From: Rhodoferax sp.
GTDB lineage: Bacteria; Pseudomonadota; Gammaproteobacteria; Burkholderiales; Burkholderiaceae_C
DNA: 9,190 nt
Reading direction: 5' to 3'
Assembly (NCBI GenBank): GCA_018882485.1
Contig: VERU01000065.1
Coordinates: 1-9,190, forward strand
Positions 1-6,729 of the stretch are shown here, in pieces; the first letter of the stretch is position 1; every line of letters starts with the position of its first letter. The position numbers were made by a program, and so were the translations under genes. A model generated the notes under the pieces. That model saw only the letters and a program-made list of their open reading frames with translations, was not told the origin of the DNA and did not search any database.

Positions 1-34
1 GGTCCAGTCTGCAATCTTGGGCGCATTGCGTGCG

Positions 35-51
35 AAAGTCGAGTCGACTTT
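35..51. promoter_or_regulatory. 17-bp perfect inverted repeat, candidate operator
   Basis: Bases 35-42 (AAAGTCGA) and 44-51 (TCGACTTT) are exact reverse complements around a single G at 43. The repeat ends 49 bases before the LysR start. A one-base spacer makes an RNA hairpin poor (at best AAAGTC/GACTTT with a five-base loop), so a protein-binding dyad is the better reading, perhaps autoregulation by the LysR product or control of a gene to the left of the window. The TTTT at its right end leaves a weak terminator for an upstream + strand gene as an alternative. Confidence 0.4.
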
Positions 52-87
52 TCTGGTCGCCCCGGTAATCGCCTCTTACCCTCGTCA

Positions 88-93
88 TATACT
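88..93 (+). promoter_or_regulatory. possible -10 element for the LysR gene
   Basis: TATACT at 88-93 differs from the sigma-70 -10 consensus at one position. It lies seven bases before the ATG at 101, which would put transcription initiation at or next to the start codon. No good -35 hexamer is present 16-18 bases upstream. The call rests only on the hexamer and is weak. Confidence 0.2.
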
Positions 94-100
94 CGCCGCC

Positions 101-1033
101 ATGGAGCTTCGCCACATCCGTTACTTCATCGCCGCCGCCGAGGAGGAGCATTTCGGGCGCGCGTCGGATCGGATGCACGTCACGCGACCTGCCGTATCGC
201 AGATCATCGCGGACCTCGAACAGGAGATTGGAACTCCCCTTTTCGAGCGCCACGCGCATCGTGTCAAGTTGACGGCCGCCGGGCGTACCCTGCTTCCGCA
301 ACTGCAGGCGGTGATGGCCCAGTTGAAGGATGCGGTGGCTTTGGCCAAGCGCGTAGGGCAGGGCAAGAGCGGAGCCCTGAACATCGGCTACGGCTCGCTG
401 ACCCTTCTGCACCCCTTGTTTCGAGACGTCATCAAGGCGCTGCACGAAACCTACCCGGATATCTCGCTGTCCTTGTTCGAGATGTCGACCACGGATCAGC
501 CCAAGGCACTCGCTGAGCGAAAGATCCATGCGGGGTTCATGCACTTTGGGCCCGGGCGAACGATGTTGCGCAAGCGGCGCGGCGAACTTGTCCAGGGGAC
601 GAACGAGACGGTCCTGGACTGGATTCGCATTCAGGCGGGTGGATTGGGTGTGGCGATGGCCAATGATCACGCGCTGGCCAAGCGAAAGTCGGTGACCTTG
701 GCCGACCTGGCCGGAGAGAACTTCGTCATTGTGCCCAATTCCAGCAGCAGCCCCGGGTACGGACCGCTTTACGCGCTGTGCAAGAAGGCGGGCTTCGAGC
801 CCCGGGTCGTGCAGGAAGTTGCCACCATATCGACCCAGCTCAATTTGATATCGGTGGGCATGGGAGTGGGGCTGGCCGTGATGGGTCGACGGTTCCAGTA
901 CCCGGCAGGCCTGACGGTGATTCCTCTGGAGGATGTCAATTACACGACCAGCTTCGTGTTCGCCTGGGTCAAGGGTCAGAAGGATCCGGCATTGGACCGG
1001 ATGATAGAGATCATCAAGGCCGCCGCAACCTGA
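101..1033 (+). CDS. LysR-type transcriptional regulator
   Basis: A 310-residue DNA-binding regulator of the LysR family, expected to act in the cytoplasm as a tetramer that responds to a small catabolic effector. Residues 1-60 form the winged helix-turn-helix, with the recognition stretch VTRPAVSQIIADLE at 27-40 and the family motif GTPLFER at 44-50. A linker helix covers about 61-90 and the periplasmic-binding-like effector domain about 91-310. The ATG at 101 is chosen because the protein then begins MELRHIRYF, as in most LysR proteins; an in-frame TTG at 17 would add 28 unrelated residues. No convincing Shine-Dalgarno precedes the ATG. Residues of roughly 152-170, rich in Arg and Lys, look like an insertion compared with typical members. 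The gene converges on the catabolic operon instead of diverging from it, so control of that operon is likely but not shown. Family is secure; effector and targets are unknown. Confidence 0.93.
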   Translation: MELRHIRYFIAAAEEEHFGRASDRMHVTRPAVSQIIADLEQEIGTPLFERHAHRVKLTAAGRTLLPQLQAVMAQLKDAVALAKRVGQGKSGALNIGYGSLTLLHPLFRDVIKALHETYPDISLSLFEMSTTDQPKALAERKIHAGFMHFGPGRTMLRKRRGELVQGTNETVLDWIRIQAGGLGVAMANDHALAKRKSVTLADLAGENFVIVPNSSSSPGYGPLYALCKKAGFEPRVVQEVATISTQLNLISVGMGVGLAVMGRRFQYPAGLTVIPLEDVNYTTSFVFAWVKGQKDPALDRMIEIIKAAAT

Positions 1034-1034
1034 C

Positions 1035-2186
1035 TCATAGCGCGCTCTCGAGCACCTCGATCAACGCCAGCACATCCTTCACTGGTCTGGCGTTGCGGCT
1101 GATGAACCAGTCCTTCATCGCAGCTTCGGCAATCGCGCCGAGGTCGCCCGACGCGATCCCGATCCCGCGCAAGTTGTGGGGCCCTGGCAGATTTGCGAGC
1201 AGGGCTGATACGAGATCGGCCGGCGCCACGTCGGCGGAATGCGGCGACCCTGGGCTCAATGCTTCCAGAAGTGCCGAGGCCCGAATCCCGGTCACCGGTG
1301 CGTTGTAGCGCATGGTGTGCGGCAGGACAATCGACCCGACAATGCCGTTGGCGACATGCGCGCGGGCACCTATCGCGTGCGCCAGAACCGACGTGAGACC
1401 CGTGCCACCCTGCTCGGTGCCTCGTCCGCAAAGCACAGCCGCCGCGACCAGCGCAGCGCGAGATTCCAGGTCTTCGATGCCGCCTGGGCTCAACCTGCGC
1501 CTGATCATGCGCAGTGCCTGCATGAGCAGCGCCTCCGAGAACGGGTCGCAAAGCGGCGACTCCAGGGCTTCCACCGCGTTCGTGAATGCATTGAGCGCGG
1601 CCGTTCTGACCAGATCCACGGGCGCACTGGTCACGAACGCGGGATGAATGAAGATGGCACGGGCGCGCGTCTTGGGATCGAACATCGCCAGGCGTGTGCC
1701 GTCCTCGCCATGCACTGCGGTACCTGCCTTGGCGAAGGCGGTACTGGGCGTGGTCGGGACCGCGTAGACGGGAAGCTTCGGAGCGTTCAGGCGGGGACTC
1801 TCGAACTTTCCGTCGGGCAGCCGCCTTGTGCTCAACTCTGCGATCGGGCGCTTCTCCCCGAGGCGAATCGCTGCAGCCCGTGCCGTGACGACAGCGGAGC
1901 CGCCACCCACGGCAACGATGGCGTCGCACGCGACGGCTTCCATGAACTGCGCAGCCTCTTCCACGCCCGCCACGGGACTGTGTTCTCGCGCCGACGGGCT
2001 GATGCCCGCAAGCAGATCGCCCAATGCGTCTCGCAGCAATTGCAGCTCGGCGCTGCGGCCTACCGTTCGGCCGCAGACCACGACAGCGCGGCGTACACCG
2101 GCGCGCGCCAGATCTCGCTGCAGGAACGCCAGGCAGTCCTCACCGTGGAAGACGCGAAGCTCCGGCGAGACGTACTGGTACGACAT
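1035..2186 (-). CDS. Iron-containing-ADH-fold dehydrogenase, maleylacetate-reductase-like
   Basis: A 383-residue NAD(P)-dependent oxidoreductase of the iron-ADH/dehydroquinate-synthase-like superfamily. The N-terminal Rossmann half carries GGGS at 94-97 and PTTPST at 144-149; the C-terminal helical half carries VLPHTMRYNAP at 287-297. Family members reduce aldehydes or, in maleylacetate reductases, maleylacetate to 3-oxoadipate in aromatic-ring degradation. The metal site is degenerate: in the usual D-A-x-T-H-A motif the Asp is Asn199 and the His is Asn203, and the first His of HGxAH is Ser266. His270 and His277 remain. Maleylacetate reductases also carry Asn at the first position and are thought to work without metal, so that side of the family fits better than classical iron ADHs. 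The start ATG at 2186 follows a GGGA seven bases upstream and lies 17 bases after the Bug gene. It is the last gene of the operon, with its stop one base from the LysR stop. Substrate is unknown. Confidence 0.82.
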   Translation of the reverse strand: MSYQYVSPELRVFHGEDCLAFLQRDLARAGVRRAVVVCGRTVGRSAELQLLRDALGDLLAGISPSAREHSPVAGVEEAAQFMEAVACDAIVAVGGGSAVVTARAAAIRLGEKRPIAELSTRRLPDGKFESPRLNAPKLPVYAVPTTPSTAFAKAGTAVHGEDGTRLAMFDPKTRARAIFIHPAFVTSAPVDLVRTAALNAFTNAVEALESPLCDPFSEALLMQALRMIRRRLSPGGIEDLESRAALVAAAVLCGRGTEQGGTGLTSVLAHAIGARAHVANGIVGSIVLPHTMRYNAPVTGIRASALLEALSPGSPHSADVAPADLVSALLANLPGPHNLRGIGIASGDLGAIAEAAMKDWFISRNARPVKDVLALIEVLESAL

Positions 2187-2203
2187 GTTCACGTCCCGCC
2201 TCG

Positions 2204-3184
2204 TCAGTCTGCCTTGATGTTGGCAACCTGAATTACGGATTTCCAACGCTCCTGCTCTGACCGCTGAAACTTGGCCAGATGTTCCGGCGAGGCCTGCCCC
2301 GGGAGCGCGCCGAGCTCTGCCATCCGCTTCACCATCGCGGGCGCCTTCAATGCCGATTCCACCGCTGCGGCCAGGCGCTTCACGATCTCCGGTGGTGTAT
2401 TCGCGGGAGCATAGAGTGCCTGCCAGGCCACCACTTCGAAGTCCTTCTGCAGAAGGCCTTCGGCCATCGTTGGCACGTCAGGAAACTCCTGCAGCCGCTG
2501 TCCGGTGCTGACGGCCAGCAGACGCAGGCGTCCTGACTTGAGATGAGGAACCGCATTCAGCAACGTGCTGAACATGAGATCTACCTGGCCACCCATGACG
2601 TCGGCGAGGGCCGCGCTCTCGCCCTTGTAGGGAACGTGCATCATGGAGGTTCCGGTCAGGTGCTTGAAATACTCGGGGATCAGGTGGGAGCTCCCACCAG
2701 CACCCGCCGAAGCATAGTTCACCTTGCCCGGTCGCGATTTCAGGTAGGTGATGAGTTCAGGGATCGAACTCACCGGAAGGTTCTTCGGGTTGACGACCAG
2801 CACAACGGGCGTACGGGTGATCACACCGATAGGCTCGAAGTCCGCATTGGCGTCGTAGGGGAGCTTGGCGTGCAGCCCTGGGTTGATGCCGATCGTGCCG
2901 ATGCTCGCCATCAGAAGGGTGTAACCGTCAGGCTGCGCCTTGACCACCTCCGTGATGCCGACGAATCCGTGGCCTCCTGCCCGATTTTCGACGACGAAGC
3001 TTGTCTTCAGCGACTCGGCAAGTGCCTGCGCCAGGACCCTCGCCGCAACATCGGTCGCACCACCCGCGGCAAACGGGACAATCATGCGCACTGCCTTGCC
3101 GGCTGGCCAGGCTCCTTGCGCGCCAGCGCGCCCCATCATCGTGCAAAGGCCACTCAAGAGCGCGGCGCGGCGGGTCAGGTTCAT
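2204..3184 (-). CDS. Bug/TctC-family periplasmic solute-binding protein
   Basis: A 326-residue extracytoplasmic binding protein of the Bug (tripartite tricarboxylate transporter receptor) family, which captures carboxylates and other small organic acids in the periplasm. A signal peptide is visible: Arg5-Arg6, a hydrophobic stretch to about residue 17, and a likely cleavage after AGA at 20-22. The twin Arg suggests Tat, but the motif is imperfect. Family motifs are IVPFAAGGATDVAAR at 35-49, NRAGGHG at 67-73, PDGYTLL at 85-91 and VPYKGESAALADVMGGQVDL at 184-203. Length is typical. The ATG at 3184 is preferred over a TTG at 3196 because GGAG stands six bases before it. No TctA or TctB membrane subunits are in the window, as is usual for Bug genes in Burkholderiales. 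Its place in the operon suggests that it binds the compound degraded by the neighbouring enzymes, or a breakdown product. Confidence 0.93.
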   Translation of the reverse strand: MNLTRRAALLSGLCTMMGRAGAQGAWPAGKAVRMIVPFAAGGATDVAARVLAQALAESLKTSFVVENRAGGHGFVGITEVVKAQPDGYTLLMASIGTIGINPGLHAKLPYDANADFEPIGVITRTPVVLVVNPKNLPVSSIPELITYLKSRPGKVNYASAGAGGSSHLIPEYFKHLTGTSMMHVPYKGESAALADVMGGQVDLMFSTLLNAVPHLKSGRLRLLAVSTGQRLQEFPDVPTMAEGLLQKDFEVVAWQALYAPANTPPEIVKRLAAAVESALKAPAMVKRMAELGALPGQASPEHLAKFQRSEQERWKSVIQVANIKAD

Positions 3185-3190
3185 GCTGTA

Positions 3191-3194
3191 CTCC
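3191..3194 (-). promoter_or_regulatory. Ribosome-binding site of the Bug gene
   Basis: GGAG on the minus strand lies six bases before the ATG at 3184. It overlaps the alternative TTG at 3196 and so decides in favour of the ATG start. Confidence 0.6.
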
Positions 3195-3216
3195 AAGGTT
3201 GGTAGGGCAGGGTCCG

Positions 3217-3229
3217 GGTCAGTCTGACC
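3217..3229. repeat. 13-bp perfect inverted repeat between the ALDH and Bug genes
   Basis: GGTCAG at 3217-3222 and CTGACC at 3224-3229 are exact reverse complements around one T. They sit in the 54-base gap, the widest in the operon, between the aldehyde dehydrogenase stop and the Bug start. As RNA it could make only a four-pair stem with a five-base loop, with no T run, so it is not a convincing terminator. A small dyad or a chance repeat are both possible. Confidence 0.3.
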
Positions 3230-3238
3230 AGAGATCCA

Positions 3239-4654
3239 CTAGGCGGTCAGGCTCACCATGCGCATTTCGCACATCTCGTGCACGGCGTAGCGGGGGCCCT
3301 CTCGGCCGAATCCGGAGTCCTTCGTGCCGCCATACGGCATCAGATCGACCCGGGAACTCGATGTCTCATTGATGTGCACGCCACCCACCTGCAACCTGCG
3401 TACGGCACGCATTGCGAAGTCGAGTCGATTGGTGAAGAAGCCTGTCGCCAGGCCGTACGGCGTGGAGTTGACCCGCGCAATCGCGTCGTCGACGTTGTCG
3501 AATGGCTCGATCGACATCACCGGGCCGAACACCTCCTGACAGCTCACCTCGCAGTCCCTGGGAACGTCTGCCAGCAGTGTGGGCGGAACCACCGCACCGT
3601 CGAGTGGCCCGCCCGCGAGCACGCGCGCCCCGCGCGAGGATGCGTTGCGCACCCAGGCATCAATCCGCAGCGCATTGCCTGCGCTGATGACGGGCCCGAC
3701 CTGGGTGTTCGCGTTATGCGGGTTGCCATGGACCAGGGCATTGACAGCATCTGTCAGACGCGCCTCCACCTCTGCCACGCGGCTGCGTTCGACGAGCAGG
3801 TTCTGAATTGATGTGCAGACCTGGCCGGCCTTGCGATACGCGGCGCCGACGACCTTCGACAGCGCTGCATCGAGGTTGGCATCCGCACATAGCACCGTGA
3901 ACGCGATGCTGCCCAGCTCCATCTGTGTCCTCCGAAGGCCTGCGCGCTGCTGGATATCGCGTCCGACCTCGGTGCTGCCAGTGAAGGCAAAGAAGCGGAT
4001 GGCAGGCTGATCGATGAGCGCATGTGCGACACGCGCGCCGCCATGCACAACAGCGATCAAGCCCGGGGGAAGTCCGGCGTCCAACAGCGCTTGGGCGATC
4101 AGATTGGTGGTCTGCGGCGTGCTGCTCGACGGTTTCACAACGACCGCGTTGCCGGCGGCGATGGCGGGAGCGACCTTGTGCGCCACCGTGTTCACCGGGG
4201 CATTGAACGGTGTGATGGCGCACACCACGCCGAGCGGTACCGGGATGGTAAATCCCAGCCTTCCGCCCTGCTGCGGGGCGCCCTCCAGAGGAACCATCTC
4301 GCCAACCAGGCGTCGGGCCTCCTCCGCCGACAGTCGGAACGTCTGAATGCATCGCTTCAGTTCACCTTGGGAGTCGGACAGTGTGAAACCGGCCTCGGTG
4401 CGGATCACTTCGATGAACTGCTCGCTGCGCTGCTCGATCAGATTCGCCGCGCGTTCCAGGATTGCCCCCCGGTCATAGGCCGTCAGAGTACAGCGTTCAT
4501 AGGCGGCCTGGGCGGCGGCGACCGCGTCCCGCACCTGTTCGGGGGATGCAATGTGCAGCTGCGCGTAGGCCTGAAGCGTGAACTTGTCAAGCACATCTGT
4601 GCGCTCGGTACTGTCGCGCCACTGGCCAGCAATGAGAAGCGGAATATCTGTCAT
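3239..4654 (-). CDS. NAD(P)-dependent aldehyde dehydrogenase
   Basis: A 471-residue member of the aldehyde dehydrogenase superfamily, oxidising an aldehyde to its acid in the cytoplasm. All core residues are visible: Asn151 in PFNAPVN, the cofactor lysine Lys174 in VVVKPSS, the TGSTEVG turn at 225-231, the general base Glu246 in MELGS, the nucleophile Cys280 in GQVCTS, and Glu374 in QEVFGP. The C-terminal PYGGTKDSGFGREG stands at 440-453. The ELGS-IAFTVLCAD stretch replaces the more usual ELGG-NAP, which marks a particular subfamily but does not fix the substrate. The ATG at 4654 gives the normal family length; the open frame upstream, running into the previous gene, has no family similarity. 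The upstream GGGAAAGA is only a weak ribosome-binding site. It follows the crotonase-fold gene by 31 bases. In this operon it is the natural consumer of an aldehyde released by the thiolase-fold/DUF35 pair (inference). Confidence 0.94.
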   Translation of the reverse strand: MTDIPLLIAGQWRDSTERTDVLDKFTLQAYAQLHIASPEQVRDAVAAAQAAYERCTLTAYDRGAILERAANLIEQRSEQFIEVIRTEAGFTLSDSQGELKRCIQTFRLSAEEARRLVGEMVPLEGAPQQGGRLGFTIPVPLGVVCAITPFNAPVNTVAHKVAPAIAAGNAVVVKPSSSTPQTTNLIAQALLDAGLPPGLIAVVHGGARVAHALIDQPAIRFFAFTGSTEVGRDIQQRAGLRRTQMELGSIAFTVLCADANLDAALSKVVGAAYRKAGQVCTSIQNLLVERSRVAEVEARLTDAVNALVHGNPHNANTQVGPVISAGNALRIDAWVRNASSRGARVLAGGPLDGAVVPPTLLADVPRDCEVSCQEVFGPVMSIEPFDNVDDAIARVNSTPYGLATGFFTNRLDFAMRAVRRLQVGGVHINETSSSRVDLMPYGGTKDSGFGREGPRYAVHEMCEMRMVSLTA

Positions 4655-4685
4655 GGGTCTGTTCTTTCCCGGGAAGAGCACCCGA

Positions 4686-5468
4686 TCAGGTGCCTGTGAA
4701 AATGGGGTCCCGGCGTTCCGCGGAGGCCTGCACGCCTTCCTTGTAGTCGTTGGTCTCCCGCAGCCAGTTCTGCTCGAAGGACTCCCGTTCAGTTGCAGCG
4801 CGGAAGTCGGCGATCCACTGCGCGTTGAGGACCTCGCGCGTTGCCTGCACAGAAAGCGGCGCGTTCTTGGAGATCTCGAGGGCCATTTCCACAGCCACGG
4901 CACGGACCTGGTCCTGCTCGACCAGTCGATCGGCCAGGCCGATCCTGACGGCCTCCTCTCCCGTGATGCGTTTGCCGGTGTACATCAGCCAGCGAGCCTG
5001 CTGCTGACCGATGAGCCGCGGCAACGTGACAGTCAGGCCGAACCCGGGAAAGAACCCGATGACATTGAAGTTGGCGGAGAACCTCGCCTCCTTGCAGGTC
5101 ACCCTGAAGTCCGGGAATACGGCCAGGCCGAGTCCCGCGCCGATCGCTCCCCCCTGAACGGCCGCGATGATCGGCTTGCGCGTGGCGATCAGGCGTCGCG
5201 CCTCCTTGTAGGGATGGCGTTTGGCCGGAACGAATTTGGCTCCGGTCGCCTCCACCTCCAGCCGCTGCTTGAGATTGCCGCCGGCGCAGAAGTGCTTTCC
5301 CGCGGCAGCCAGCACCAGGGCCCGAACCTCGCCATCCTGGTCCAGTGCCTCCAACGCGCTCGCCACGTTGGCCAGCAGATCGACATCCAAGAAATTGTTG
5401 GGTGGCCGACGCATCTCGACAATGGCGACTGGACCCTGCTTCTCGACTCCGACGTCTCCAAATTCCAT
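4686..5468 (-). CDS. Crotonase-fold protein (enoyl-CoA hydratase/isomerase family), active site divergent
   Basis: A 260-residue crotonase-superfamily protein, expected to bind an acyl-CoA in the cytoplasm. The first oxyanion-hole segment HFCAGGNL is at 59-66 and the second, IAAVQGGAIGAG, at 101-112; LPRLIG at 149-154 and the C-terminal helices are also present. Both glutamates used by classical enoyl-CoA hydratases are absent: the first aligns with Gly114 (GLGLAVFPD) and the second with Phe134 (FSANFNVIG). The FFPGFGLT segment at 139-146 is shared by a subgroup of crotonases often labelled only as hydratase/isomerase. Isomerase, hydrolase, lyase or dehalogenase-like chemistry are all open. 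The ATG at 5468 is preceded by GAGGG with a seven-base spacer, and this ribosome-binding site overlaps the stop codon of the acyl-CoA dehydrogenase gene, implying translational coupling. Fold assignment is secure; calling it an enoyl-CoA hydratase would overstate the evidence. Confidence 0.9.
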   Translation of the reverse strand: MEFGDVGVEKQGPVAIVEMRRPPNNFLDVDLLANVASALEALDQDGEVRALVLAAAGKHFCAGGNLKQRLEVEATGAKFVPAKRHPYKEARRLIATRKPIIAAVQGGAIGAGLGLAVFPDFRVTCKEARFSANFNVIGFFPGFGLTVTLPRLIGQQQARWLMYTGKRITGEEAVRIGLADRLVEQDQVRAVAVEMALEISKNAPLSVQATREVLNAQWIADFRAATERESFEQNWLRETNDYKEGVQASAERRDPIFTGT

Positions 5469-5478
5469 GGCTGTGCCC

Positions 5479-6699
5479 TCAACGTTGCTCGGCAATGTCG
5501 GTCTGTCGGATGTCACGCAGACCGGTCTTGCCGTGATGACGATCCGCCTGCTTGTAGCCGAGAGCATCTTCTGCGATCAGGATCTTCTGGATGTTCGCCG
5601 AGCCCTCACCGTTGTAGAGCATGTCGGCGTAAACCCGATACCAGGAGACCCGGTACTCGCGGGCAAACCCATAACCACCAAAGATCTGCTGGGCCTTGTC
5701 GGCGCACATCTTCGCTGTCTGGGAAGCATGGTATTTCGCGATGGACGCGATCCGGTTGGTCGGCTGGTCGTTGTCCATCGCCCAGGCCGCACGATAGACA
5801 AGCGTACGGCTTGCCTCGATGGCGGTGGCCATCTCCGCGATGGCATCCTGGATCATCTGGAGCCTTCCGATCGGCTGCTGCCTGACGGTGCGCTCGTTCG
5901 CATACCGCGTCGCCTCCTCAAAGCAGGCCTGGGCCAGGCCCACGCATTTCGCGGCCACGTTCAGGCGCCCCGGTTGAAGCGCCCGCATGATGATCTTCGC
6001 TCCCTCACCCTCAGCACCGAGCCGGTTCTCGACCGGTACAACGAAGTCGTCAAGATACACAGCGTTGGTGCGAAATGCCTTGGACATCCCCAGCATGTCG
6101 ATGGGTTTGGCGGTGAAGCCCGGGTACTTCTTCGGCTCCACGATAAACGCCGTGACGCCCTTGGCGCCGGCGTTTCGGTCCGTCTTCGCCATCAGGATGC
6201 CCACGTCTGTCTCGTTCGCGATCGACGCCCACATCTTCTGCCCGGTGATCCGATAGACGTCGCCGTCACGTCGCGCGAAAGTCTTCATCGCGATCAGCGC
6301 GTCCGATCCGCTGTCGTTCTCCGACAGGGACATCATCCCGATCGTCCGGCCGCCAAGAAGGTTTGGCACGTACTTCTGAACCTGCTCCGGGGTGCCCGCG
6401 AGGTAGATGGCCTGCGGACAGGTGCCGCCCTGCTGGTTGTTGCAGGACGTGAAGCGCACCTCCTGTCTCGACATTTCCTCGATGATCACCGCCGCAGCCA
6501 TGTAGCCCATGTCGCTGCCACCGACCGACTCGGGGAACACGGCACCATAAAGGCCCGCCTCACCCGCCTTGCGGATCAATTCACGCGGAAACTCCTGACG
6601 CTTCTCGAAGTCTTCCATCACTGGAACGACCTCGTTGGTCATGAAGCGCGACACCATGTCGCGCACCGCCTCGATCTCGGGAGACATGCTGAAGTCCAT
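5479..6699 (-). CDS. Acyl-CoA dehydrogenase
   Basis: A 406-residue FAD-dependent acyl-CoA dehydrogenase, introducing a 2,3 double bond into an acyl-CoA and passing electrons to electron-transfer flavoprotein. The N-terminal helical domain spans about 1-120, the middle beta domain about 121-225 and the C-terminal helical domain about 226-385. Signature segments are SLSENDSGSD at 124-133 (Asn where most relatives have Pro in the TEP motif), QIFGGYGFAREY at 338-349, and YNGEGSANIQ at 362-371. In that last segment Glu365 aligns with the catalytic glutamate of the common EGTSEIQ motif. A charged tail of about 25 residues extends past the usual C-terminus. The ATG at 6699 has AAGGA about nine bases upstream; Met5 is an alternative start. 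The gene follows the MaoC gene by 30 bases and precedes the crotonase-fold gene by 10. It is the likely first oxidative step of the module. Whether the chain is straight, aromatic or steroid-derived cannot be told. Confidence 0.95.
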   Translation of the reverse strand: MDFSMSPEIEAVRDMVSRFMTNEVVPVMEDFEKRQEFPRELIRKAGEAGLYGAVFPESVGGSDMGYMAAAVIIEEMSRQEVRFTSCNNQQGGTCPQAIYLAGTPEQVQKYVPNLLGGRTIGMMSLSENDSGSDALIAMKTFARRDGDVYRITGQKMWASIANETDVGILMAKTDRNAGAKGVTAFIVEPKKYPGFTAKPIDMLGMSKAFRTNAVYLDDFVVPVENRLGAEGEGAKIIMRALQPGRLNVAAKCVGLAQACFEEATRYANERTVRQQPIGRLQMIQDAIAEMATAIEASRTLVYRAAWAMDNDQPTNRIASIAKYHASQTAKMCADKAQQIFGGYGFAREYRVSWYRVYADMLYNGEGSANIQKILIAEDALGYKQADRHHGKTGLRDIRQTDIAEQR

Positions 6700-6729
6700 C
6701 TTGTCGATTCCTTGCTCGTATTTGTGCTG

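Noticed and set aside
1031..1060. Terminator at the LysR/dehydrogenase junction
   Set aside because: The only palindrome is AGCGCGCT at 1039-1046; there is no stem-loop followed by a T run on either strand.
976..1929. A 317-codon minus-strand frame overlapping the terminal dehydrogenase in another phase
   Set aside because: Arg/Gly-rich translation without motifs; the overlapping 383-residue frame has the iron-ADH-fold signatures and a ribosome-binding site.
4655..4903. Longer N-terminus for the aldehyde dehydrogenase beginning at 4903
   Set aside because: The added 83 residues lie inside the crotonase-fold gene and are Arg/Ser/Pro-rich shadow sequence; ATG at 4654 gives the normal family N-terminus and length.
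5469..5567. Longer start for the crotonase-fold protein at 5567
   Set aside because: The 33-residue extension is a shadow of the end of the acyl-CoA dehydrogenase gene; ATG at 5468 has a good ribosome-binding site and a normal family N-terminus.
4578..5885. A 435-codon + strand frame across the crotonase-fold gene and its flanks
   Set aside because: It spans parts of three minus-strand genes, shows no family motif and ends in Ser/Arg-rich low-complexity sequence, typical of a shadow frame.
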